DNA from: Magnetococcales bacterium
Lineage (GTDB): Bacteria; Pseudomonadota; Magnetococcia; Magnetococcales; Magnetaquicoccaceae
Assembly: GCA_011089965.1 (NCBI GenBank)
Contig: JAANAU010000008.1
Coordinates: 43,948-107,947, forward strand
DNA: 64,000 nt
Direction of reading: 5' to 3'
The notes beneath the pieces were generated by a model. It was not told where the DNA came from, did no database searches, and saw only the letters and a program-made list of their open reading frames with translations. Shown piece after piece: positions 1-10,248 of the stretch (within the stretch, counting starts at the first letter, position 1; each line of letters starts with the position of its first letter). Both the position numbers and the translations under genes were made by a program.

Positions 1-258
1 CCCATCCCGGTTCCCTCATCCGCCAATGGGAGAAAAACGGTTTCCCCATCTCCGTTGTCTTGCGCAAAGTTGGCGATCCATCAGGCCATGTTGGAGCGTG
101 GCATCAGGAAATCGGATCTTGCCCGCATCATGAAATGTCATCTACCACAGATAGATCGCCTGTTGGACCTGAAGCATGCATCCAGATTTGAACAAATTGA
201 AGAGGCCCTGGCAGCGCTTGGTAAACGTATTTCCGTTTCCATTCAAGATGCGGCATGA
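1..258 (+). CDS. hicB: HicB-family antitoxin, C-terminal part (5' end outside window)
   Basis: The reading frame is open from the first base and ends with TGA at 256-258, so the gene begins before the window. The visible 85 residues end in a helix-turn-helix with the HicB signature: HQAMLERGIRKSDLARIMKC, then PQIDRLLDLKHASR and ALAALGKRISVSI. In the HicAB type II systems this domain binds the operator while the missing N-terminal partial RNase H fold neutralises the HicA mRNA interferase. hicA normally lies directly upstream, which would be outside the window. Family assignment is strong; whether the system is intact cannot be judged. Confidence 0.85.
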   Translation, partial: PIPVPSSANGRKTVSPSPLSCAKLAIHQAMLERGIRKSDLARIMKCHLPQIDRLLDLKHASRFEQIEEALAALGKRISVSIQDAA

Positions 259-291
259 CGATTGAAAATCTGTTTGATATCCACGGAGGGG

Positions 292-1122
292 TCACGACTC
301 TTTTGCCAGCAGACGTACCAACTCCTGACCATCCTGTTGGGTCAAGGCATGATCACTGCCGATCTCCACGGCTGGAGAAGCCAACTCACGCAATGCTTCC
401 ACGCGGCTCATATCCTGACTCCAACTCGGCACGGTCTGATCCCCGACCCAGGCAAACCCATCCCGGCGCACCACAGAAATATAACGCGCCTTGGGATGGG
501 GTTGGCGGTTCAATCCATACAAGAAACTCCCGGGACGCTCATGCACCAGATCATCATACAGGGATTTGGAACGATTCAACGTATCCAACCCCATCATCGG
601 GGCCATCATGGCCAAAGGTGTGCTGGCCACCAGACCGGCCACTTCCGCCTTGTCCGTACCCAGATGCGGAGCGGCAATCGTGATCAGAGTGTCAATGGCC
701 AGATCCCTGGCCTGCACCATGGCTGTCCGTGCCACCACCCCGCCCGCAGAGTGACCCACCAACGTGGTCGGCTCCACATCGCGCCGCTTGCGAATGGCCA
801 GAATCACCTCCTGCAACGCCTTGGCCTGTACCAACACCGGTGCCTCGGAAGGCAGATCCGCCAGAAAATAGATCCTCTGACCCCGTGGACGCTTGCCCCG
901 AAACTCCACCTGACCAGGTGCCGTCACCACCACACGACCACCGGCTTCCCAACCCGCCGCCACCAGTTCGCCGGTCACGCCGCTGCGTCGCCAGGCATCT
1001 TCTCCGCTGACATGACCATGCATCAGAATGACCACTTCAGCAGCCTGTACCAATCCACTCCCAATCCACATCATCAGGCCCAACACCACACCGGTCAGCC
1101 GGTTGCGCAGGTTGACACACAT
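292..1122 (-). CDS. Exported alpha/beta hydrolase (lipase/esterase-like)
   Basis: A 276-residue protein starting MCVNLRNRLTG, followed by a hydrophobic stretch ending VQAAE that fits a Sec signal peptide, so it probably acts in the periplasm. The fold is shown by an oxyanion-type LMHGHVSGEDAW near residue 33, the nucleophile elbow LVGHSAGGVVAR (catalytic Ser) and a late His in GSDHALTQQDG. A motif such as TIAAPHLGTDKAEV resembles lipases and PGAP1-like esterases. A longer in-frame start exists at 1272, but those 50 residues are Arg-rich and overlap the upstream gene, so the ATG at 1122 is preferred. It starts 2 bp after that gene's stop, so the two are probably co-transcribed. Substrate unknown. 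Confidence 0.8.
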   Translation of the reverse strand: MCVNLRNRLTGVVLGLMMWIGSGLVQAAEVVILMHGHVSGEDAWRRSGVTGELVAAGWEAGGRVVVTAPGQVEFRGKRPRGQRIYFLADLPSEAPVLVQAKALQEVILAIRKRRDVEPTTLVGHSAGGVVARTAMVQARDLAIDTLITIAAPHLGTDKAEVAGLVASTPLAMMAPMMGLDTLNRSKSLYDDLVHERPGSFLYGLNRQPHPKARYISVVRRDGFAWVGDQTVPSWSQDMSRVEALRELASPAVEIGSDHALTQQDGQELVRLLAKES

Positions 1123-1123
1123 G

Positions 1124-1330
1124 CTAGTCACGCTTCTCCAATGCCTTGAGAAACAGACTCTGAAAATCATTGCTCTCCCCGTCTGCAACCCTCTGCCCCG
1201 CAAACTCCGGACGAGTCGTCGAGATCCGGGCCTGCACCCCGACCCCCGGCTCCACCACCTGCCTGACAGCACGGCTCCGCTCTGCCCGACGATAAAGCTG
1301 CAACAATACCGGATGTGATACGCTGATCAT
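1124..1330 (-). CDS. Small hypothetical protein (68 aa)
   Basis: The ORF starts at the ATG at 1330, preceded by GAGGGCAG, a good ribosome-binding site. It encodes MISVSHPVLLQLYRRAERSR and ends FQSLFLKALEKRD. It stops 2 bp before the hydrolase start, suggesting a two-gene leftward operon divergent from dnaA. There is no signal peptide or recognisable domain. The C-terminal amphipathic helix and the QSLFLKAL element recall small flagellar or chaperone-like proteins, but that is not enough to assign a role. An upstream extension to 1453 is open but lacks a ribosome-binding site. Confidence 0.5.
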   Translation of the reverse strand: MISVSHPVLLQLYRRAERSRAVRQVVEPGVGVQARISTTRPEFAGQRVADGESNDFQSLFLKALEKRD

Positions 1331-1630
1331 TCTGCCCTCGCCATTCGTTACCCGTGGAACCGAAATCCCGCACACTTGGCCATCATGAACTTCACATCGT
1401 CCAATGGAACGATTTTCTTGACCCTTTTTTGCGATCTCTCCGTGACAGAGCATTCAATCTGGCGTCTGTTTGTTTTTTGCCGCACCCTTTCATCTATGAG
1501 ATTCCTGCCGGACGGCGGTAGCGTCGCGGGGGCGATTCATGCTATGCTGTCTGTCTGTATGGATGAATCGACCGTAACCGATAACGCGGGTGACACGCCT
1601 ACCAACCAATCGGGTTGACCGACCGGCACG
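1331..1630. other. Divergent intergenic region upstream of dnaA; no clear oriC
   Basis: About 300 bases between the divergent small ORF and dnaA. It should hold the dnaA promoter. I looked for DnaA boxes (TTATCCACA or its complement) here and between dnaA and dnaN and found none close to consensus. A short CTGTCTGTCTGT run lies near 1550. No gene, riboswitch or convincing hairpin was recognised. Confidence 0.4.
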
Positions 1631-2968
1631 ATGCAGAACATGGAGATCGAGAACAGTTGGCAGACCGCATTGGAGACGTTGCGCACCCAGGTTGCGCCCC
1701 GCGTCTTTGACATGTGGCTCAAGCCTTTGCGGTTGGGGCGGGCCAGCGGTGCCAATCAGGTGGACATTCTGGCGGCCAATGATTTTTCGGTTCAGTATGT
1801 ACGGGAGCATTATGGTGCGTTGTTGACGGCTGCCTTGACCGATGCCGTCGGGCAGCCGGTGGTGATTCGTTTCGCCATTGATCCGGATCCGCCCGCACCG
1901 CCGGTTCTCCCTTCCGAAGCACCGGTCAGAACGTTGACTGTGTCCCCTTCCGGGGTTGAGGGGCGTTACACTTTTGACAGTTTCGTGGTGGGCAGTTGCA
2001 ATCAATTTGCCCATGCCGCCGCAGCAAGGGTGGCGGATGCTCCGGCCACGGCCTATAATCCTCTCTACATTCAGGGTGGTGTGGGGCTTGGCAAAACCCA
2101 TCTGTTGCATGCCATTGGCAACGCTTTGCTGCGTTCCCGTCCCGAGAGCAAAACGTTGTATATCACATCCGAAAAATTCATGAATCAGATGGTGGATTCG
2201 ATTCGTTTCAATCAGCAGCCCCATTTCCGGGATAATTTTCGTTCCGTGGATGTGTTGTTGGTGGATGATATCCAGTTCATTGCCGGCAAAAAGGGGACGC
2301 AGGAGGAGTTCTTTCACACCTTCAATGCGTTGCAGGCCGCCAACAAGCAGATCGTCATCACGTCAGACAGTTTCCCTGGTGAGATCAAGGATCTGGAGGA
2401 GCGGTTGCGTTCCCGGTTCTCTCAGGGGTTGGTGGTGGACATTCATCCGCCCGATCTGGAGACCCGTATGGCGATCCTGAAGAAAAAGGCGGCTCAGGAT
2501 GGGTTGGATCTTCAGGATGATGCGGCTTTCTTTCTGGCCGAGGCGATTCAGACCAATGTCCGGGAGTTGGAGGGGGCGTTGATTCGGGTCAGCATGTTGG
2601 CCTCTTTGGAGAAAGAGCCGGTATCGTTGTCGTTGGTCAAGGAGTCGTTGCGGGGCATTCTGGCGCGCAGTGAGCCGCGTCAGGTCTCCATGGACAAGAT
2701 CATTGAGACAGTGGCGGCGTATTACAAGATCAAGCCATTGGATATTCGTTCGGACAAGCGTGCCCGGCGTTACAGTCATCCCCGACAGGTGGCGATGTTT
2801 TTGTGCAAGCAGTTGACCCGTTATTCGTATCCGGACATCGCATATGAGTTTGGCAATCGCAATCATACCACGGTCTTGTATGCGGTTGAAAAAATTGCGA
2901 GTTTGCAGCCCGTGGATGCGGAGTTGGAGCGGGCCGTACAGACCCTGACGGCCATGTTGCGCAAGTGA
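1631..2968 (+). CDS. dnaA: Chromosomal replication initiator DnaA
   Basis: A 445-residue protein of usual length. Domain I is at the N-terminus (WQTALETLRTQVAPRVFDMW), followed by a short linker rich in Pro. The AAA+ domain has Walker A GGVGLGKTH, Walker B VDVLLVDDIQF and sensor IVITSDSFP. Domain IV carries the helix-turn-helix HPRQVAMFLCKQLTRYSYPD and the DnaA signature as FGNRNHTTVLYAVEKI, where the usual Asp before His is Asn. It opens oriC and loads DnaB. Two in-frame ATGs lie at 1631 and 1640; the ribosome-binding site is weak for both. It heads dnaA-dnaN-recF-gyrB, but a repeat separates it from dnaN. Confidence 0.98.
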   Translation: MQNMEIENSWQTALETLRTQVAPRVFDMWLKPLRLGRASGANQVDILAANDFSVQYVREHYGALLTAALTDAVGQPVVIRFAIDPDPPAPPVLPSEAPVRTLTVSPSGVEGRYTFDSFVVGSCNQFAHAAAARVADAPATAYNPLYIQGGVGLGKTHLLHAIGNALLRSRPESKTLYITSEKFMNQMVDSIRFNQQPHFRDNFRSVDVLLVDDIQFIAGKKGTQEEFFHTFNALQAANKQIVITSDSFPGEIKDLEERLRSRFSQGLVVDIHPPDLETRMAILKKKAAQDGLDLQDDAAFFLAEAIQTNVRELEGALIRVSMLASLEKEPVSLSLVKESLRGILARSEPRQVSMDKIIETVAAYYKIKPLDIRSDKRARRYSHPRQVAMFLCKQLTRYSYPDIAYEFGNRNHTTVLYAVEKIASLQPVDAELERAVQTLTAMLRK

Positions 2969-2973
2969 AAAAT

Positions 2974-3018
2974 ATTGAAAAAAAGAGGGGGTCTGGGTGA
3001 TTCATCCCCCAGGATTTT
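2974..3018 (+). repeat. Palindromic repeat copy 1 (module A only)
   Basis: ATTG plus an A-run, then GAGGGGGTCTGGG and a palindrome related to CTGGGGGATTCATCCCCCAG with one changed base (GGGTGATT). This is the shortest copy of the dispersed family. It sits in the 169-bp gap between dnaA and dnaN, followed by an AT-rich stretch to about 3080. Read on the minus strand it is a GC hairpin followed by CCCCCTC and a T-run, which resembles a Rho-independent terminator facing left. Confidence 0.85.
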
Positions 3019-3137
3019 GATCTTTTGATTTCAAAAACAAAAAATTCTAAAATGTTTTATTTTTAAAGAATTTATAGATGTAACGACCGACCGGAAAAAA
3101 CAAACCATACACCGCCTTTGCATCCAGAGATGGAACC

Positions 3138-4259
3138 ATGGAATTCTTTATAGATCGCGATCCGTTTTTGAAAGTTTTGACGCGCATTCAAACCGTGGTC
3201 GAACGACGCAATACCATGCCGGTATTGGGCAACGCTTTGCTGGAGGTCTGCGATGGCATCCTGACCGTCTCGGCCACGGATCTGGAAGTGGCCGTGCGTA
3301 CCGTTACCGAGGTGGAAGGGGTGGTGGATGGCGCTCTGACCGTCGGTGCCCGGGTGCTGTTCGACGTGGTCAAGGAGTTGCCACCCAAGGCGCTGCGCCT
3401 GCGCAAAGAAGGAGAACGACTGCTTTTGACCTGTGACCGCGCCCGTTTTGACCTGGCCACACTGCCTGCCGCACAGTTTCCGGAAATCCCCAAACCGGAA
3501 GGGGAGTTCCGCATGGTGATCGCCCGTCACCAGTTGGCAACCATGCTGGAAAAAACCCATTTCGCCATGTCCACGGACGAGACCCGCTATGTCCTGAATG
3601 GGGTGTTCGTGCAGGTGACCGCCGGAGCGGAACCGGAATTGCCAGGCCGCATCCGTCTGGTCGCAACCGATACCCACCGCATGTCCATGGTCGAACAGCC
3701 CCTGGAATACCCTCTGCCGGACGGTCGCGAGGTGATCCTGCCGAAAAAAACGGTCTACGAAATCCGGAGAATGCTGGAAGAGGACGAACGCGATCCGGAA
3801 CTGATCATCAGTGCCGGACATGTCCAGTTGATCAAACCCGACCTGTCGCTGATTTCACAGGTGGTGCAAGGCCGGTTTCCGGACTGGCGCCGGGTGGTGC
3901 CAACCGGGAACATGGTTCGTCTGACCGCCATACGCGAGGCATTGCACCAGGTGGTGAAACGGATCTCCACCCTGTCCCACGAAAAGACCCTGGGGGTCCG
4001 GTTGATCATCCAGGAGAATCGCATGCGGATTTTGTCGGTCAGTCCGGAGCAGCAAGAGGCCGAAGAGGAGATGGGGGTGGTCTATGATGGCAATGTCAAG
4101 CTGGATATCGGCTTCAATGCCCGCTATCTGCGTGAGATCCTGATCGCCATGACCGGTGATACCGTGCAGTTCGCTCTCAAGGATGATGAGTCGCCGGTCT
4201 TGATCTATGATCCCGAATCCGGCGAGGCCCTGTTCGTGTTGATGCCCATGCGGGTCTGA
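3138..4259 (+). CDS. dnaN: DNA polymerase III beta sliding clamp
   Basis: A 373-residue protein with the three repeated clamp domains. It begins MEFFIDRDPFLKVLTRIQTV and includes RNTMPVLGNALLEV in domain 1, RYVLNGVFVQV and VATDTHRMSM in domain 2, and the conserved C-terminus ending FVLMPMRV, part of the clamp-binding pocket. The length is typical of the family. The homodimer encircles DNA and tethers Pol III. recF starts 6 bp after the stop, consistent with co-transcription. The start ATG follows an AT-rich leader 119 bp after the repeat. Confidence 0.98.
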   Translation: MEFFIDRDPFLKVLTRIQTVVERRNTMPVLGNALLEVCDGILTVSATDLEVAVRTVTEVEGVVDGALTVGARVLFDVVKELPPKALRLRKEGERLLLTCDRARFDLATLPAAQFPEIPKPEGEFRMVIARHQLATMLEKTHFAMSTDETRYVLNGVFVQVTAGAEPELPGRIRLVATDTHRMSMVEQPLEYPLPDGREVILPKKTVYEIRRMLEEDERDPELIISAGHVQLIKPDLSLISQVVQGRFPDWRRVVPTGNMVRLTAIREALHQVVKRISTLSHEKTLGVRLIIQENRMRILSVSPEQQEAEEEMGVVYDGNVKLDIGFNARYLREILIAMTGDTVQFALKDDESPVLIYDPESGEALFVLMPMRV

Positions 4260-4265
4260 CCGGGC

Positions 4266-7831
<3,566 letters not shown>

Positions 7832-7839
7832 AGTTCATT

Positions 7840-7890
7840 GTCGGGAGCAAGGCGCCGTCGGGAGCAAGGCGCCGTCGGGAGCAAGGCGCC
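7840..7890 (+). repeat. 17-bp direct tandem repeat, three copies
   Basis: Three perfect head-to-tail copies of GTCGGGAGCAAGGCGCC lie immediately after the gyrB stop and directly before repeat copy 2. Each unit contains the palindrome GGCGCC. There is no coding role, and no match to a known site was recognised. Confidence 0.9.
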
Positions 7891-7896
7891 ATGATC

Positions 7897-8070
7897 AGGG
7901 GTCCAGGGGGGTTACCCCCCTGGTGGGGTCCAGGGGTGAAACCCCTGGGACTTTTAATCTTTTAATCTTTAAACAAAAAAATATTAAAAATTTATTTTTT
8001 AAAACATGAAAACATGAAAACATGAAAACCCTGGGGGATGAATCCCCCAGACCCCCTCTTTTTTTTCAAT
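7897..8070 (+). repeat. Palindromic repeat copy 2 (B, AT-rich middle, A)
   Basis: The B module begins AGGGGTCCAGGGGGG and holds two strong stems: CCAGGGGGG pairing with CCCCCCTGG, and CCAGGGG pairing with CCCCTGG. An AT-rich core follows, including three AACATGAA units at 8003-8026, then an inverted A module, CTGGGGGATGAATCCCCCAG then ACCCCCTC and eight T. The end resembles a Rho-independent terminator in the gyrB direction. It lies between gyrB and ogt. Confidence 0.9.
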
Positions 8071-8080
8071 AATTGGATGC

Positions 8081-8545
8081 ATGATGACCCCAACCGAAAA
8101 CGCTCCGATCACAACCCCCATCGGTTGTTTCTGGCTGCACACGCACGAACAAACGATTGTGGCCTTGTCTGCCAAACCGCCGGTGACAGCCGTGGATATG
8201 GGGTTGCATGCGCTGATGCAAACCTGGTTGGACCACTATTTTGCCGGACAGAGCGTGACGGCTGATCTTTTGCCGTTGGCACCAGAGGGCAGCGCATTTC
8301 GTGTGCGGGTCTGGACAGCATTGCAAACCATTGGTTGGGGTCAGGTGCAGAGCTATGGAGAAGTGGCCAAACGTTTGAATTCGTCTCCTCGGGCCGTGGG
8401 TGGGGCAGTGGCGGCCAATCCGATTCCGATTGTGATCCCATGTCATCGGGTGATCGGAACCAACAGGGCGTTGCGGGGTTACAGTGCCATGGGGGGGGTG
8501 GAGAGCAAACGGTTTTTGTTGGCGCTGGAAGGGGGGAATTTTTGA
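8081..8545 (+). CDS. ogt: Methylated-DNA--protein-cysteine methyltransferase
   Basis: A 154-residue one-step suicide repair enzyme that moves the alkyl group from O6-alkylguanine to its own Cys. The active site is IPIVIPCHRVIG with the canonical PCHRV; the DNA-binding helix-turn-helix is VQSYGEVAKRLNSSPRAVGG, and the Asn hinge is AVAANPIP. The N-terminal domain is short, as in Ogt rather than Ada. Start ATGs at 8081 and 8084 are adjacent. It stops 12 bp before the convergent cyclase gene. Confidence 0.95.
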   Translation: MMTPTENAPITTPIGCFWLHTHEQTIVALSAKPPVTAVDMGLHALMQTWLDHYFAGQSVTADLLPLAPEGSAFRVRVWTALQTIGWGQVQSYGEVAKRLNSSPRAVGGAVAANPIPIVIPCHRVIGTNRALRGYSAMGGVESKRFLLALEGGNF

Positions 8546-8557
8546 TGATTGTTGACC

Positions 8558-10069
8558 TCATGCAACAGGATTGACCTTCAAAATTTGCTGGAAAAACTGC
8601 TCGGCTTCGGTTGGAGTGGAGGTGAAATGGATGGTTTGGCGACCATCGCCGTCATCTTCATCCAGCACTTTGGCATACAGATCCCGGGTGATCATGCGAT
8701 CCTGATCATCATACAAGGCCACTTGCACATTGCTCAGACGTTCGGCGCGCAGGTCCGACAGGATTTCGGCCTTGGGAGGGGAGAGAGCCACCAGGGTGCC
8801 GGAGTGGGTGGTGATTCCGGCATGTTTGCCTTCCATGACACGAAACGAGGCGACAATCGGAGTGGGCAAGGGGTGCAACGGGATCTTTTCCCGTTTGGGC
8901 AGATGCAGGTTGTATGCGCCACCAATACCGCTCACCTGATGCACGGTCAAGGGGCGACCGGCACCTTTGGGCATCACCTCCCAACTCTGCTCCACGGCAA
9001 TGAGCGTACCGCATGCTTTGGCTGTGACATCTGAAATCAGTACCTCCCCGCCCACGGTCAAGGATTCAATGCGTGCCGTCAGATTGATGGCACTGCCGAC
9101 CACACCATATTTGGTACGTTTGTCGGATCCGATGTTGCCTGCCACCACCATGCCGGTATTCAGTCCCACGCCCATCAAGAATTCGGGGAAACCGTTGGCC
9201 CGGTTGGCGGCATTCACCTGTTGCATGGCCAACTGCATGGCCAGAGCGCAGGCCACGGCCCGCTGTGGATCGTCTGGACGGCTGATCGGGGCGCCGAACA
9301 GGGCCAGGATGCCATCGCCCATGAATTCAATGATGGTTCCGTTGTATTTCAATAATATCTCGGTCATGACCTCCAGGTAACGGTTGAGCATGGTCACCAC
9401 CTCTTCCGGAGCGCGTCGTTCGCTCAACAGGGTGAATCCGCGCAGATCGGACATCATCACCGTCACTTCGCGTTTTTCGCCGCCCAGACGCAGCCCATCC
9501 GGAGAGTCGAGAATGGTGGCAACCACATCTTCGGACATGTAGCGTCCGAAGGTGGAGCGGATGAATTGATTGGCCCGATCCAGCAGTTCATTGGCCTTTT
9601 TTTGTTCGGACAAAACAGCGACCAGGTTGTCGTTGAGATGGCGGATCTCCTGGTTGCTTTTTTCGATCTGTTCCCGTGCCAGTTTGAGGCCGAGATGGGT
9701 TTTGACGCGTGCCCGGACAATGGGGGCAGAAAAGGGTTTGGTGATGTAATCGACTGCGCCCACGGCAAAGCCACGGGCTTCATCTTCGGTATCTCCCTGG
9801 CCGGTGACAAAGATGATTGGAATGCCGCGTGTACGTGGATTTTCCCGCAGACGGCGACACACTTCAAGACCATCCATTCCCGGCATGACAATATCCAGGA
9901 GGATCAATTCCAGGGTGCCGCTGTGGGCCAGGCGCAGGGCGTCCTGGCCATTGGTTGTCATGGATATATCGTAGTCATCTTTCAACAGCTCAGCCAGGAC
10001 TTTGATATTGCCCGGCAGATCATCCACGATCAGGATGCGGGAGCGGGCAGGTTTGTCATGCATCTTCAT
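8558..10069 (-). CDS. Response regulator fused to class III nucleotide cyclase
   Basis: A 503-residue protein. Residues about 10-130 are a receiver domain (ILIVDDLPGN, phospho-Asp in LILLDIVMPGMDG, Lys in DYITKPFSAP). A coiled coil (QEIRHLNDNLVAVLSEQKK) leads to a class III cyclase with metal ligands in MSDLRGFTLLS and EFMGDGILALFG, and NLTARIES with the transition-state Asn and Arg. The adenine-selecting Lys position is Glu, so ATP versus GTP preference is uncertain. A C-terminal region of about 120 residues (from KREKIPLH) has no recognised domain. The ATG at 10069 has GGAG nine bases upstream. It lies downstream of the hybrid kinase on the same strand. Confidence 0.88.
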   Translation of the reverse strand: MKMHDKPARSRILIVDDLPGNIKVLAELLKDDYDISMTTNGQDALRLAHSGTLELILLDIVMPGMDGLEVCRRLRENPRTRGIPIIFVTGQGDTEDEARGFAVGAVDYITKPFSAPIVRARVKTHLGLKLAREQIEKSNQEIRHLNDNLVAVLSEQKKANELLDRANQFIRSTFGRYMSEDVVATILDSPDGLRLGGEKREVTVMMSDLRGFTLLSERRAPEEVVTMLNRYLEVMTEILLKYNGTIIEFMGDGILALFGAPISRPDDPQRAVACALAMQLAMQQVNAANRANGFPEFLMGVGLNTGMVVAGNIGSDKRTKYGVVGSAINLTARIESLTVGGEVLISDVTAKACGTLIAVEQSWEVMPKGAGRPLTVHQVSGIGGAYNLHLPKREKIPLHPLPTPIVASFRVMEGKHAGITTHSGTLVALSPPKAEILSDLRAERLSNVQVALYDDQDRMITRDLYAKVLDEDDGDGRQTIHFTSTPTEAEQFFQQILKVNPVA

Positions 10070-10124
10070 GTCCACTCACTCCATGTCCTGTCAAGTCATG
10101 TCGAGGCTGCGGGAATCGCCAACC

Positions 10125-10222
10125 ATTGAAAGAAAAGAGGGGGTCTGGGGGATTCATCCCCCAGGGTTTTCATGTTTTAAAAAACAAAACTCTTAAACAA
10201 AAACCATTTTGGAATGTGTCAT
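10125..10222 (+). repeat. Palindromic repeat copy 3 (A then C)
   Basis: ATTGAAAGAAAAGAGGGGGTC and the CTGGGGGATTCATCCCCCAG palindrome (module A) are followed by an AT stretch and module C, AAACAAAAACCATTTTGGAA, whose core CCATTTTGG is close to palindromic. It lies between the histidine kinase stop and the cyclase start, both leftward. Confidence 0.88.
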
Positions 10223-10248
10223 CCGCTCTTGGCTGAGAGAGGCATCCA

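Noticed and set aside
8003..8026. AACATGAA triple repeat as a possible CRISPR or iteron
   Set aside because: Only three 8-bp units directly joined; no spacer structure. It is part of the AT core of repeat copy 2.
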